DNA of 64,000 nt from Tribonema minus (GCA_017506865.1 JAFCMP010000203.1:1-64000); one strand, 5' to 3'; positions 46,001 through 57,250 are shown, counted from the stretch's first letter. Notes: generated from the letters alone by a model not told the origin. Translations and numbers: made by a program.

Positions 46001-48287
46001 GCATTGCTGCTGCACTTGCATGGTGTATTATGTGAGCAACACTTGAGAGATTTAAGCTGACTCCAATTGCATTTAGAGCTACCAGCACACCAGTTGACTC
46101 ACAAATTGCCGTCCCTCACTCCTTGCCCCTGCGCACACGCCAGACAACGCAGGTGCCCTTGCAGCGCAAGCGCGCGCAGAAGCCACCGGCAACCTCTACG
46201 ACAAACTTCTGGCCCGGCGCCGTCAGCTCGTCACTCCCCTCTGCAGTCTGTACGTGTGCCAATTGAGCACGCTCGCGGAGCTGGAAGCAGCAGTGGCACA
46301 GCAACTCCAAGACCGGCGCGACTGGGCACGCCGTTACACCACACTCGCGCAGCGGCAGCCGGAGGCGGAGGCATCAATCACGCCGCTCATGCGCGCCACC
46401 TCACGCGGCGACGTGCTCAAAGCACTCAGAAGCCCGTTCGCCGGCTACGACCAGCTGGGCAGCAGGTGCGACGCGCACGGCCGCACCGCGCTGCACCACG
46501 CGGTGCTGCGCGGCGCGGCGCCATCCGCGCTGCTGTTGCTGCTGCTGGACGGTGACGTGGACGCAGCTGCGAGGGATGCTGCAGGGTTGAGCGCTGCTGA
46601 CGTGGCGCGCCTCCGCGGCGACTCCTTCACAGCGGACCTCCTGCTGCGCTTCGGCAGCAGCTCTTCTGCTGCCATCGCCGCGCCTGCGTCCACCTCCGAC
46701 TCTCCTGATCGCGGCGCTGCAGCGGCGCAGCTGGCGCGCTCGGGCTGCCCCATCGCTCCGCTGCTCGTGCTGCGAGAGCTCAAGTCGGACTGGCTGCCGG
46801 GGCCCGTACTGCGCCATGCGCCGCTGCGGCCGGGCGCCAAGCAGAAGGCGCGCCCCGCGCTGCAGGCCGCATTCAGCACCAGCGGCACCGCCGCTGCTGC
46901 GCCATCTGCGAATCGTGGCAGCGCACCCCCCGTGGAGGAGCTATTGGAGCGCTTGGAAGCGGCGCCGTCACTGTCGCTGGGCCAGTTGGGCCTGTCCAAG
47001 CAGGCAGCGCTGGTAGTGTGCGTGGAGCCTCACAGCCCGCGGGAGGCAGTGGCGCTGGCCGCCGCGCAATATGCACTCATGCGTGCGGCGGCGCTGCAGG
47101 AGCGCGCCGACCGCAACAACGAAGCACTTGCCGCTGCAAAGCACGATGTGCTCAAGGCGCAGGTGGCAGCACGTACGAGCCGCGGGGGCAGGGGGGGTGG
47201 GGGGCGCGGCAGCGGCGGCGATGGCGGCCGCAGTGCTGCTCTGGCTGTGGAGGCGGCGTATTTGAGGGGAGAGCGCGAGAAAGCGGCGCAGGCTCATCAG
47301 CTGATGCAGGCGCTAAAAGCTGGTTTGATACAGGCACGCATGGATGCTGTTGCACACGCGCTCCGAAGCACTACTGCCCAGCTTCAGGTCGGCAGCGGTG
47401 ACGCAGCAGCATCGGCAGCAGGAGCAGTGGCAGCGGATGGGCAGCAGGCTGCAGCGGCGCCTACGGATGCAGACGCAGCGCTTCAAGAACTGGCTACAGT
47501 ACAGGACGACTATGAGACAGCTCTGGGCGTGCTGCAGCCGCAACAGCAGCACCGCGCCACTGTCGTCGCGACGGTAGCGGCGGCGCGTGCATCGGCGTCG
47601 TTCACATTGTACCTCAACGCCCACCGCTGCATGCTGCCTGTTGCCGCTGCGGCTGCTGTAGACTGCAGCGTAGGGTGTACACCGGAGTGGCCAGGGGCAC
47701 CAAGGGAGGTGTGCATCACTTGTGATGCTGCTCAGCCCCTGACACTCGAAATCGTGAATGGGGCGCTTGGCGCCGCATTTTCCGTGCCTGCAGAGCACGT
47801 GCGCGCATTCAAGTACAGCTACCGCGAGTGCCGGTGGTTAAAAGTGGTGGACGATGCTGCCGCGGGTGGTGCCACCAAGGGTAAGGCACACGGGAAGGGG
47901 GGCGGGGGTGCCAAAAAGGGGGGCGCAGCCGCTGCAAAACAGCACGCATGGACTGGCGATGGCAAGGACAGCGCTGCAGTGAGCCAGTTGGTCAGCGGCG
48001 ACCTCATTGTGTTCGTTGACGTTAGTGATAATCCTGCGCACGTGGTGGAAACCATCACCATGCCGGAGGACGCTGCTGCGCTGGCCAAGGCCACAGGCAA
48101 AAAAGTCAAAAAGAAGGGGTCCAAGCCCCCTACCGTGCAGTCTGGGGGTGCAAACATGCCAGGCAAGAATTCTCGTGCATCTGGTAGCAGGAGTAGTGGT
48201 GCAAAGAGTGATCAACGTGTCGAAGTACAATTGCGGCTGTATAGCGATGATGAGGAATCTGACGAGCTAGATGCCGGAGCAGACTGA
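34014..48287 (+). CDS. USP40-like ubiquitin-specific protease with UBA insertion and ankyrin-like C-terminal region, 12 exons
   Basis: Exons 34014-34131, 34366-34850, 35295-35450, 35808-36107, 37176-38499, 39063-39553, 40238-40387, 41495-41733, ~42443-43335, 44063-44316, 44789-45113, 46153-48287; total 6,870 bases, 2,289 aa. Cysteine box GLENQGATCYLNSLLQ has catalytic Cys43. UBA domain (97-137) follows with RAMGFSRNACARAAL. USP blocks: IPLEVQRLFARLQ, QHDVHELNRLLIDALE, zinc pairs CLSC and CERC, LPPLLVFSLNRFQFD, histidine box GSAYSGHYHAYI (His552), WFNFND. Block order and spacing match USP40. Ubiquitin-like folds (KLQVKFTSSDTIASVKERM) occur beyond 1400; 1655-1746 looks like ankyrin repeats (RTALHHAVLRGA), then a Lys-rich tail. 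Introns 5 and 11 start GC. Role: removing ubiquitin from unknown substrates. The exon 9 acceptor is least certain. Confidence 0.85.
38500..39062 (+). other. GC-AG intron (intron 5 of the USP40-like gene)
   Basis: The exon ends GAAG and the intron starts GCAAGC, matching the strong AG|GCAAG consensus of GC-AG introns. It ends in ATGCAG. Joining preserves the frame at the Phe-Glu-Gly-Asn-Asp position right after the USP WFNFND region; no GT donor nearby does so. Confidence 0.75.
45114..46152 (+). other. GC-AG intron (intron 11 of the USP40-like gene)
   Basis: The exon ends GATGCAG and the intron starts GCAAGT, the perfect GC-donor consensus. It ends in AACGCAG. Phase 1 is restored on joining to GT-GCC-CTT. 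This junction is what attaches the ankyrin-containing last exon to the deubiquitinase, so it deserves RNA support. Confidence 0.65.
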
Positions 48288-48383
48288 CTGCCTTGGACAC
48301 ATCAGTCGCTGCCCCGATCGCAATCATGTGAGCACTTGCACACAAACACTGTGCTGTCGAATCACACATCCTTGGACCATCAT

Positions 48384-48388
48384 TGTAA
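48384..48388 (+). promoter_or_regulatory. TGTAA poly(A) signal candidate for the USP40-like gene
   Basis: TGTAA lies 97 bases after the stop codon. TGTAA is the usual polyadenylation signal of Chlamydomonas-type green algae. Confidence 0.5.
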
Positions 48389-48514
48389 ACAATGCTTCGT
48401 GTTTGCTTGGTGCTTGCACACGCATTCATTTGACTTCTGCACCATCAACTTTGTTTTCTGCTCATCATGATAGTAAGGGCATTATACACTCCACCTCGGG
48501 AGGAGGTAGAGCTC

Positions 48515-49392
48515 AATAGCAGAGACCGCGTCAGCGCCTACACTGTCTATAGCTGCTGCTGTGTTCCGTACTCTGCGGCGGGCCCCTATAGAGATCAGAG
48601 TTAGAGCAGCACAGCATGATGTGCGCGCTGTTGTTGATGATTGCATACTTCGAAATACCATCATACCAGGTGCTTTATCACGAAGCGGCCAAGTTGAGTG
48701 CAGTAACTCTTTGGGCTTGTCACAAAAAGAGATGCACCATTAGAATCTGCTTGGCAATTCTTGGTGCAGCGCTGCAGAAAAAGGGCGGGAAACGCTTACA
48801 TGGAAGGTGAACATGTACACATGGAGTGTGCCAAGTTGCACATTGGCAGCAGCAGCATGCACAAGCGCTCGCTTCTGGATGCAGTAGCCACAGAGATGGC
48901 AAACAGTGTGCGTTACAAAGGACCAAGTAATTGCTTCATGCTCCTCAGACTGCAAATTTCGGCAAAGTAGTGATCGTGACGGGCCACAATGGTATCCGAC
49001 AATGGAGGCTCAAGTGACTGCGCACTGCTCAGCCACAGTCCATGGTTTACCTCGCCTGGTGATTGTGATTGTTTGAAGAAAGAGAACCATTTTTTAAATC
49101 TAGAATCATCATCATGGTCCGATGGTGGGCAAATGCATGTGCTGATGTAGCTTTTGAAAGGATCTTGTGGTCAGTGTCAGTGCTGCATTCAGCGAACAAT
49201 GCTGAGTCAGCAGTAGATGACAATGACATTATACAGCGCAAGCGACATAGCAGGTTGCTTCTGGACACACTAGGCACAAGCAAATGGCAGCGTGATACAT
49301 GGTCAGATGCAAATCGGCTGTGTACGCTGCTGGCGGTGCACGAGCAAAGAGCAGCGGATTTGGAAATTGTGCATGGCACTCGCAGCGCATGA
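48515..49392 (+). CDS. Hypothetical gene, possible two exons
   Basis: I do not recognise this. Two plus-strand open stretches read like ordinary soluble protein rather than random sequence. One (~48,515-48,670) is Arg-rich and helical (FRTLRRAPIEIRVRAAQHD, VRAVVDDCILRNTIIP) and ends at a CCAG|GTGCTT donor-like site. The other (~49,140-49,392) is VLHSANNAESAVDDNDIIQ, RKRHSRLLLDTLGTSKWQ, and LCTLLAVHEQRAADLEIVHG, ending in TGA at 49,392. The acceptor before the second was not identified. These may be exons of a small gene following the USP40-like gene, or pieces of an old element. Confidence 0.28.
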
Positions 49393-49695
49393 CACACTTC
49401 GCTGAGAGCACATTTGCTTTGTGACCATTTAACATAAACAGGTGCATCTCTGCGCGTCTGGCTCTCGCATGTGCTCTGGCAGCCTGGAGCCGCACTAACC
49501 ACACAAAACCGTTGTCAAAATGACAAGTCTGTGTAAAGTCATCTAGGGCTAGGTCAGCGCTAGGCTACAGGCTGTGCTGCCACCACAGGTGGCACGAGGT
49601 ACACGGAGGGGTGGAGCTGGAATGGCCAATACATGCTTGCAGGCGGAGTGCATGTTGTGATCATCTGCCAAGCACGCGCTCTCCGCCCTACTGGA

Positions 49696-49750
49696 CAGGG
49701 TTAGGTAACCTACCCCTGACTTTGCCTAGCCCTAGCCCTAACCCTACACC
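49696..49750 (+). repeat. Degenerate telomere-like repeat
   Basis: Starts with GGGTTAGG and, after a GGTAACC centre, turns into CCTAGCCCTAGCCCTAACCC. TTAGGG-type units thus occur in both orientations within 55 bases. Confidence 0.65.
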
Positions 49751-50038
49751 CCAACCATGTGCGATGGCATCGCGACCACAGGACGAGGTTGGCGCCGCTT
49801 GAACACAGCCTGAGATCACTGAGGAGCACAACAACACAGAGCGTGTTAGCGTCAAACGTAGCATGTGCTTGGGCAGTGGAGAGCGCCTCACTGAATGAGT
49901 GACGCACAATTTTGGGGTGCTGCACTTCAACTCAACTTCTAGGCAGTTTCAGAACGCAGACAGTCTCTGATAGGTGATGCAAAAATCCAAAAGTGTGCTT
50001 GAGGTTTACATGAACTGGGGTGATGGGTGGGCTGCGGC

Positions 50039-50064
50039 GGGGGGGGGGGGGGGGGGGGGGGGGG
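50039..50064 (+). repeat. Poly-G tract (26 G)
   Basis: Twenty-six consecutive G, the longest homopolymer in the window. It is a likely assembly or length-polymorphism hotspot. The flanking 2 kb (49,400-51,350) otherwise shows no gene. Confidence 0.95.
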
Positions 50065-50950
50065 TACAGCAATTAGTGGCGGTTGTCATCAATGGGTTTG
50101 GCATATGCAGACACACGCGCACGTGCTATTGCTCACCTTGTGACAGCAGCAGCACTGCACCTGCAACGTCACAGAGGCGTCTGTCAGCAGCCGCATGCGC
50201 AGTTCAGTAGATGACGATGTATGCGCACATGCGCACTGCAACTGGGCTTGTACATATCGACAATGCTGGTGCTTTACGCGCCTCTGTCAGGATCAGCGCC
50301 TGTGAGTGGCTGCTTGGCGCCAGGGAGTGGCTGAAAAGGGCGCAGCTCATACCTGCGTTACACTATGTCCTTCCAGGCTTAGTGCCTTCAAGTTGTGTCT
50401 CTTGCACGGGGCAGGAGGCGCGCAACGGCAGTGCATGCATGCATCTGGTGGCAGGGTTAGCATTAATAAGGGCATTGCAGACTCCACCATTGTGAACCAT
50501 GGTGCTTGTGTGGCACATCACTGGGATAGGTTCGTGGACATGGATCCTTTGGCCTGCAAGAAGACATACCACTGAGCTCATCCTTGCGCGGCAATGGCAT
50601 CGCAGCCAGCCCAAGAATTGCCCTCTCGAAAGACATGTTTCTGCTTGCATTTGACCACGCACAATTCTGGTTATGGCGCAAGTGACTGAAAATGCGACCA
50701 TCATAACTTTGAAGTCACTGTATGAGCGTCTGCTTGCCTGTTGCCCCCACGTTGCGCCTCTCAGTGCTTGGCTAGTCGTGGTCTCACTTAGTAGCACTGA
50801 GCCAGTGAAGCCAGCCTGAGTGTGCCGTCAGCTCCCACACCACGTCAAGGTGGAGACCATTGCGGGAGACCTACACTATGCTACAATTTGTACTACTACT
50901 TTCATATTGCAACTACGTTCACACAATTCCATATGGCTGACGACATGTTA

Positions 50951-51063
50951 CTTAGGGTTGAATGTAGGGTTAGGGTTACGCTCACGTACTTGAAGTACAC
51001 GAAGTCCGTGAGTGTAAGAATGTTAGGGTTAGGATAAGGATTAAGGTTAGGGTAAGGGTTAGA
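50951..51063 (+). repeat. Degenerate TTAGGG-type array
   Basis: Units TTAGGGTTGAATG, TAGGGTTAGGGTTACG, and later GTTAGGGTTAGGATAAGGAT and TTAGGGTAAGGGTTAG, spread over ~110 bases. This is the most extensive telomere-like stretch in the window, here in the G-rich orientation on the plus strand. Confidence 0.7.
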
Positions 51064-51364
51064 AATGTGGCATCAGCGTATCCTAGGTTGACACGTAGAC
51101 AATTGCGTGATGGCGGGCGTAGTAAGGAAGGCTACGAAGGATCAAGTCAAAGCGCTGACCTCGGGTTAGCTAAAAAGGAAGCGTTAAATGTCCTTTGTAT
51201 GGATCGCCTGCATTCGGATACTTTGTGATGTATTGGGATTAGCTGCGGTGTGCGTCTGACGCATATGAAGTGACTCGCAGTCTCTTTGATCGAATGTCAG
51301 TGTTAGAAGTGATTTTTCACGAGTGTGCTACTGTAGTAGTGTTCGTTCTATTGACCTGTCCCTC

Positions 51365-52380
51365 ATCAGTTGTTGAGCCTTGTTTGCTGCCTGGGCCAAA
51401 ATGCCACCTGAAAGGCAACACAATGGTCCCTCCAAGCAGCACACGCCTTCTATCCCTCATCTAGAACCAGGCTGATGGAGCATCGCATAAATTGTTAGAT
51501 GTTACTATGCTCCATCACCAGTGCTATGTCAAAGAGTACAGCGCTCAGGCATTCTCTGACAAACACAGACCTCAGTGCCCGCAGAAGACAGCTCGAGAGC
51601 AAGAGGCAACACAGGAAATACTTCCTGTAGCACTCTTCCTGGTTCAGACAAGTAACATCTACTTAGGTGGACTGAGCTACAGCTACCCTTATACCCTAAG
51701 TAGCCAAGTAACTACACCGCTGAGCGGCTGCCGACAAACAAGAGAGCGCCACACGGAGACATCAGTACGAGCGCAGCAAATATGGTTTGAAGAGGGAAGC
51801 ACGTGTGCTACCGTCTTGGTGGGAGGGCGTGGGTCTTGCATAACCCTGCAACTCAAGCTGCATCTGGTTGCCGCCCTCACCCATCTCCAGTGCTGTGTGC
51901 ACGCATCCCTGATGGACATAGGCTTTGAATGCAGCGTCTTGCACACACGCACAGACCTCCCTGGCGCAGTGCGCGGGTGAGGCCGGAAGATTATCGTGCC
52001 GGCTCAGCAGTACCGATGATTAGTGCCTCTACCCACAATACATCATCACAGACACGAGAGCGGCTCGGTAAGAAGGGGCTGGCGAAGCCCCGACATCCCA
52101 GAGGAGGGCATCGCGCAATTACACGCAGTGTCCTCCCGCGCAACACAGATCTTTAGAGATCGCCAGCCGCCATCAGTGTTTTCATAGCCGTCCTAAAGGT
52201 TCTCACGCCCGTATAACACAGGCCCCACTGCGGCGCAGAGGAGAAGGGACCGAGTGATACCCACGCCGCGAACCTTGTCTTTTTCAACTGCAGGGGCACG
52301 GACCAGGTGAGAGGGGGTTCCTCTTGCACGCTGGTCACTCATGTCGTAGTGATGATGCATTGTGGGTGCCTACATGCTGC
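51365..52380 (+). repeat. Tandemly duplicated ~1.05-kb unit, copy A (probable LINE remnant)
   Basis: Matches 52,433-53,412 along most of its length, with indels. Shared landmarks include GCCTGGGCCAAA, CAATGGTCCCTCCAAGCAGC, ACCAGGCTGATGGAGCATCG, CACCAGTGCTATGTCAAAGA, CGCAGTGCGCGGGTGAGGCC and CAGGGGCACGGACCAGG. Near 52,230-52,310 one frame reads PHCGAEEKG then THAANLVFFNCRGTDQVRG, which has the C...C-G-x-E-E...H...C...R spacing of the zinc-knuckle tail of LINE proteins. A stable hairpin GGGGCT-GGCGA-AGCCCC lies near 52,080. I take it as a degenerate non-LTR element. Confidence 0.6.
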
Positions 52381-52432
52381 TTCTTGCTGAAGCTGCCCAG
52401 ATCAATTCAACACACTATGTTGAGATTATTTC

Positions 52433-53412
52433 TGTCAGTTGTTGATCTGGGTTGCCACCTGGGCCAAAGTACCACTTGCAGGGTAGCGCAATGGTCCCTC
52501 CAAGCAGCACATGCCTTCTATCACCCAAGTAGAACCAGGCTGATGGAGCATCGCGTAGATTGTAAGAGGTTACTATGCTCCACCACCAGTGCTATGTCAA
52601 AGAGTACGGCGCTCAGGCACCCTCTGACAAACACGGACCTCAGTGCCCGCAACAGACAGCTGAAGTCGTGAGTAGGAAGCGCCATAGGGAATATGCCCTA
52701 TAACGCCCCTCCTGGCTCTGACAGGTTATGCATACTTTTTAAATTTGCGAAGTACCATTACCGTTGCCAACACAAATAAGAGCGCCACACGGAGACATCA
52801 GTACGAGCGCAGCAAAGATGGTTTGAAGAGGGGAGCACTTTTGCTACCGTCTTGGTGGGAGGGCGTGGGTCTTGTAAAACCCCGCAATCAGGCTGCATCT
52901 GAGTGCCGCCCTCACCCATCTCCAGTGCTGTGTGCATGCATCCCCAATGGACACAGGCTTTGAATGCAGCGCCTTGCACACACGCACAGACCTCCCTGGC
53001 GCAGTGCGCGGGTGAGGCCGGAACAGATTATCGTGCCGGCTCCAAGTACCTATTCTCGTGTCTTTGCCTACAATGCACCACCACAGACATGAGGGCGGCT
53101 TGTGATGTAAGGGCCGGCGAAGCCCGTACAACACACTGAGGGCACCACATGCGTACATGTAGTGCCCTCCCGCGCAACACAGCTCTTCATTATCCGCTAG
53201 CCGCTGTCAGTGTTTGCATGGCCGCCCTGGAGGTGCTCACACCAGTGTAACACAGGCCCCGCTGCGATGCAGAACAGCATGGAGCAGTGTCGACGACGCC
53301 GCAAACCACCTCCTTTTAGACTGCAGGGGCACGGACCAGGCGAGAGGGAGCCTCTCTGACCCTGGCCGCTCATGTCTCGGTGGTGATGCATTGCCAGCGC
53401 CTACCTACGTCC
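52433..53412 (+). repeat. Tandemly duplicated ~1.05-kb unit, copy B
   Basis: Second copy of the unit. The LINE-like tail is split by a frameshift here: PRCDAEQHGA in one frame, DDAANHLLLDCRGTDQARG in the next. The hairpin is kept with altered stem bases (GGGC-cggcgaa-GCCC near 53,110). An inverted repeat AGGGCAC/GTGCCCT flanks a 16-base spacer at ~53,141-53,170; in copy A the equivalent is GAGGGCA/TGTCCTC. Confidence 0.6.
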
Positions 53413-55141
53413 TTTCTCACATGTAATGCTGACGAGCCTTAGCTTAGCTTCAAACGCAGTTCTTAGTCTCGGCTGATGACTTCTGCTGTACGTCAACGCT
53501 TTTTTCGGCTCACCTCTTCGAACCCCTGATGAGCGCCGTGCAGAGCGCCGTGCACTGAAGTCGGCGAGGCTCGCAGCGATGGCCCATTGACCGACAGCTG
53601 AAGGTCTGATCACGCTCTTGGCCGTCGCACACACCTGCGGGTCAGCTGCATGTGAGGCGTTTCAGTAGGGCTTGAAGTTGTCGCTAAGGAGGGTTGGGAC
53701 ACGGTTTCAGTCACCTCTACGCGTGACATGCACCATCCAGGTGTTGCAGCATCCAGATGCCCGCATTGCCTCCAAGGTCGCCTCTTCTTGCGCCCGAACC
53801 CCTGTTTTGGCAGCCGATTCTGCTGCCTCCTGCACGCCTGCTTTTCGTTGTCCTTGGCATTCATGCGCAGGACTGAACTCTCATCTCTGACGTTCATTGT
53901 CGTCTGCTGTGCAACAACACTGCACCCCCTGCGGGGGGGAGGGGGCTTTTGCTGATTTGAAATGTTGACTGGAAAAAATGCTGACCGGACAAGTGGCTGC
54001 CGGACGGCGGGCGTTTCACAGGAAGCTGACGATGCAATTGTATTGTCATGGGCAAGCTGTCCCGAAGAGTGCGTTGGTGACCCAGCTAACCTCCGCTCCG
54101 GTCACAATGTCATGCCACAATGGTATTATGATATGCCTCCCTGATGTGGTGCGTTAGCTTTTTGAGAGTTGGTCGGCGTCGCCATTGGCCAAAAAGACAC
54201 TCTGGTCAACTGAAGGACACGCTGTCATCTGCAACTGGCAAAGCTGTGAGATCCTCGTTTCATCGTAATTGCCCAACATGCCCTTTGACAATGGACTCCT
54301 ACATGCCGGCATGAGCAATGCACTCTACCTTACTCATGCTGCACGTTGCACGAAGACCTATGTACATGTGGCAGCATGGTCGACCAGAAGTCCTAAGGTA
54401 GGCCTGATGTGACCCCTCTGACAAAAGGTGAAGCTTGCATCCAGCAAGTCAAGTATTGAAAAGGGCAGGGGTTGATTGGTGAGCCTATCTTATTGGTGCC
54501 ACAAGTGGCATGCACATCAGCAGCAAACAGCTCTGACAGAGAATGGCATTGCACAGGAGTCACTGGGATTTCGTTTGTGTCGGCGTGCACGTGTATATTC
54601 CGCTCAACATGTACCAAAACGCACACATGACCAAGCACACGGTGTGACTGCAATATAGGCACTCATTTTTGACCGACGACCTGCTGTGCTGCTGCTGCCA
54701 AAGTGTGTGCCGTCCACGTCACCTTGTCAGCACCTCTCTGTCTTGTTTGTTACTTCTAATGTAAACCGCTTGTACACACTGCACCTGACAGCTTGCCCCA
54801 TTGGACGGCTGCAGTGTTTTCATATCAGTTTGTCACTCTGCGTAAATGTAGCGCGTGTTGCTTTGCGCAGGACATGTTTTGTCACTGGGTGCGGCGCGTG
54901 CGCTTCAGCATGTGCTGGCGCCAACTTCAATGTTTGAACTGCCGCAGTACCCCGAACTGTTGATGGCGCTGTAACTGCGCCGCCTCACACAATATGAATG
55001 TTTTCTACACGCACTGAGACAGCTGCACCTCAGCTGCCCGCAGCTCAAGGCCGCGCTGTATCCACTGGCACCACAACTGCTGGCAGCACGGCGCAGCATG
55101 GCTCTGCCTCACCAAACATATATCCTTTCTGCATACACAAG
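53413..55141. other. No gene recognised
   Basis: About 1.7 kb with short frames only. The plus-strand segment 53,600-53,890 may continue the decayed LINE (scattered Cys and Arg, no motif). A G-rich run occurs at ~53,930-53,945. Confidence 0.45.
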
Positions 55142-55546
55142 CTAGCGGCGGCGCTGCAGCGCCTCAAAGGCCTGCTGCTGCAGCCTCTGAAAGTCATTGA
55201 GCTGTTGGGGATCCCGAATTCCCATTTCCTGTGCTAACCATTCGCTAATCCATCCGCGCTGCGGCCGGCCCGCCGGTGGTGAAGTGGAGAGCGGCGGCGG
55301 CTGCCCTGTTGCGCCGCTGCCTCGCGCATCGGATCGTAGTGGTGATGTGGAGAGCGGCGGCAGCTGCCGTCGTGCGCCACTGCTTCGCACTCCGGATCGC
55401 TGTCGCCCTTGTGCGGGGTTTGCGGATGCTGAGCGCGGTCTCTGCGGCCGCGGGGTGCCTGCAGTTTGCACAGGTTGCCGAATAGCAAGGTCAGTGCTGA
55501 TGCACAAGGTGATTGCCACTGTGCGGCATGACACATGCACTGACAC
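55142..55546 (-). CDS. Hypothetical protein (C-terminal exon?)
   Basis: Not recognised. A 134-codon minus-strand frame. Its middle has two 21-residue repeats ending QLPPLSTSP and QPPPLSTSP. Its end, GWISEWLAQEMGIRDPQQL then NDFQRLQQQAFEALQRRR and stop, is a plausible amphipathic helix. A good protein-like end with a low-complexity lead suggests the last exon of a gene whose upstream part is not resolved. Confidence 0.35.
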   Translation of the reverse strand: MSVHVSCRTVAITLCISTDLAIRQPVQTAGTPRPQRPRSASANPAQGRQRSGVRSSGARRQLPPLSTSPLRSDARGSGATGQPPPLSTSPPAGRPQRGWISEWLAQEMGIRDPQQLNDFQRLQQQAFEALQRRR

Positions 55547-57058
55547 GGCATTGTGATGAATTTTACCATGAGATTACTACGCATACAATGATGCATCAAG
55601 ATTAAGCAAGCAATATGTGTGTACGTAGTTATTTTTTATGTTTCGTGGGCTTTCTGTTTTCAAACTTAATCGACGACGACGACTTGTTTACAAAACTATC
55701 TTTTGAACTTCAAGACGTTCTGAACTTTTGAAACTTCAATATTGATATGCTCAAACCTCAGCACGCCGACCACTAGTAGTACTTTAAAAAGTTATGGCGA
55801 CTTCGACATCATAGAGATACTTCAAGTGCGTTGTTTGGGCTGATCCTTATTATTGGCTAAACCCATGTCGCTGTATAGCATCCAGGTTAGCTTTAATGCC
55901 AATTGAGACAGTCAGTGGCTCACCATGGGGGTAGCGCCTGCCGCAGGTGATCCTGCGTCCTCCGCGGCGGCAGCAGCGGCGCTGGCTCCTGTGTCTTCGG
56001 CGGGCGAAGAAACCCCCACAGCACCCCTGATGCCTCGCCCCCCAACGCCTTGCTGCGTGGCGGCTCAGGGCTGAGACGCTTGGCGAGAGGAGTGTCGCCC
56101 GACGACTCGTGCGGGCGCTTCCCCGCAGTGGTGCCCGCGCTCGCCGGCTGCTCCTCCCGCGCCTGAGGTGCCAGTGCACAACATGTGCACGTGTGAGTGC
56201 GCGCTGCGTGCAGTACAGGGGGTGCGCATCAATTGCTGCGCCCGCCGGTTTGTCAGCTCGCGCAAGGCTGCCGACCCTCAGAAGCGACTTGAAACTGACC
56301 CGTCAAATACCATGCATGCCGCCGACAGACCTCCGCAACTGGCAATTGTGCGCATAAATCATGCTTTGAGCTTTGCGACCACCATATGGCAACTTCAAGA
56401 GCACAATTACCAGACCCAGGTAGCACTTCAAACAACAATTCCACACGTGCATTTTACCGCAAAACACCTGCCAGAAACTGCGACAGGCACGGCTCACCTC
56501 CGCCGCAGCAGCTGTGGCAGCAGCGGCACCAGCGTTTACAGCTGATACGCTGCCCTCAGGGTGGACAGTGCCCGTCAAGAGGACTCCAGCAACACTCCCT
56601 TCTGCCGCTGCGGGTGACGCTCCCTCCCCCGGCTCCAGTGATGATTTGGAGGTCTTTGACAGCGGCGTGAAGCCGCTGGGGGACTGCGGGCCTAGGGTGC
56701 GCTTGCCGCTCTCTCCCTGAGCCTGTGGTCGTGCGCGTCTGTCAGGCGTGGAGGGGGCGCCGGTGGCAGCTGCGCCACTCTCAGGTCCTGCTGGAGCATC
56801 AACAAGGGCCTGCGGGCGCCACGGGAGAGAGAGGCGGTGATCATCAGTGATGGTGACGCCTCTGCATAATCAACTGCGCGTGATTGCTCCAGGCAGCGCA
56901 GTTACAACTATATGTGTATGCCTGTGCTGCTAGGTTCTCATTGTGAAAAAGACGTCAAGTCTGCTTGACCGCTGCCGCATTTGCTGCTGCATATCAGCAT
57001 GATGTTGAGGTTGTGTTGTGCAGGCGCTCAGCGCAGTTTTGAAACTTGTGGTTGCTGT
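55547..57058. other. No confident gene
   Basis: AT-rich at 55,560-55,880, then GC-rich. Plus-strand frames at ~55,924-56,070 (MGVAPAAGDPASSAAAAA) and 56,514-56,720 (ending SDDLEVFDSGVKPLGDCG...LPLSP) have a protein-like flavour but no family match, and splice links between them are not evident. Confidence 0.35.
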
Positions 57059-57250
57059 GCTGAGCGCTGTGCACTTTTCAAACCCCACTCTGGTGTTGAC
57101 CTCCCCCTGCTGCAAGTTGCAGCTGAGCATTGTGCACTTTTCAAACCTCACTCTGGTGTTGACCTCCCCTGCTACACGTTTCAGCTGAGCGCTGTGCACT
57201 TTTCAAACCTTACACTGGAGTTGATCTTCCCTACTGCAAGTTCCAGCTGA
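57059..57250 (+). repeat. 62-63-bp tandem repeat, three copies
   Basis: Units begin GCTGAGCGCTGTGCACTTTT (57,059), GCTGAGCATTGTGCACTTTT (57,122) and GCTGAGCGCTGTGCACTTTT (57,184). Each continues with CAAACC...CTGGTGTTGA...TGCAAGTT-like sequence. Divergence between units is ~10-15 percent. Confidence 0.85.

Noticed and set aside
51480..52560. CTGATGG and GAAG words suggesting a hammerhead ribozyme in the tandem units
   Set aside because: The CTGATGA core with a matching GAAA and three stems could not be assembled.
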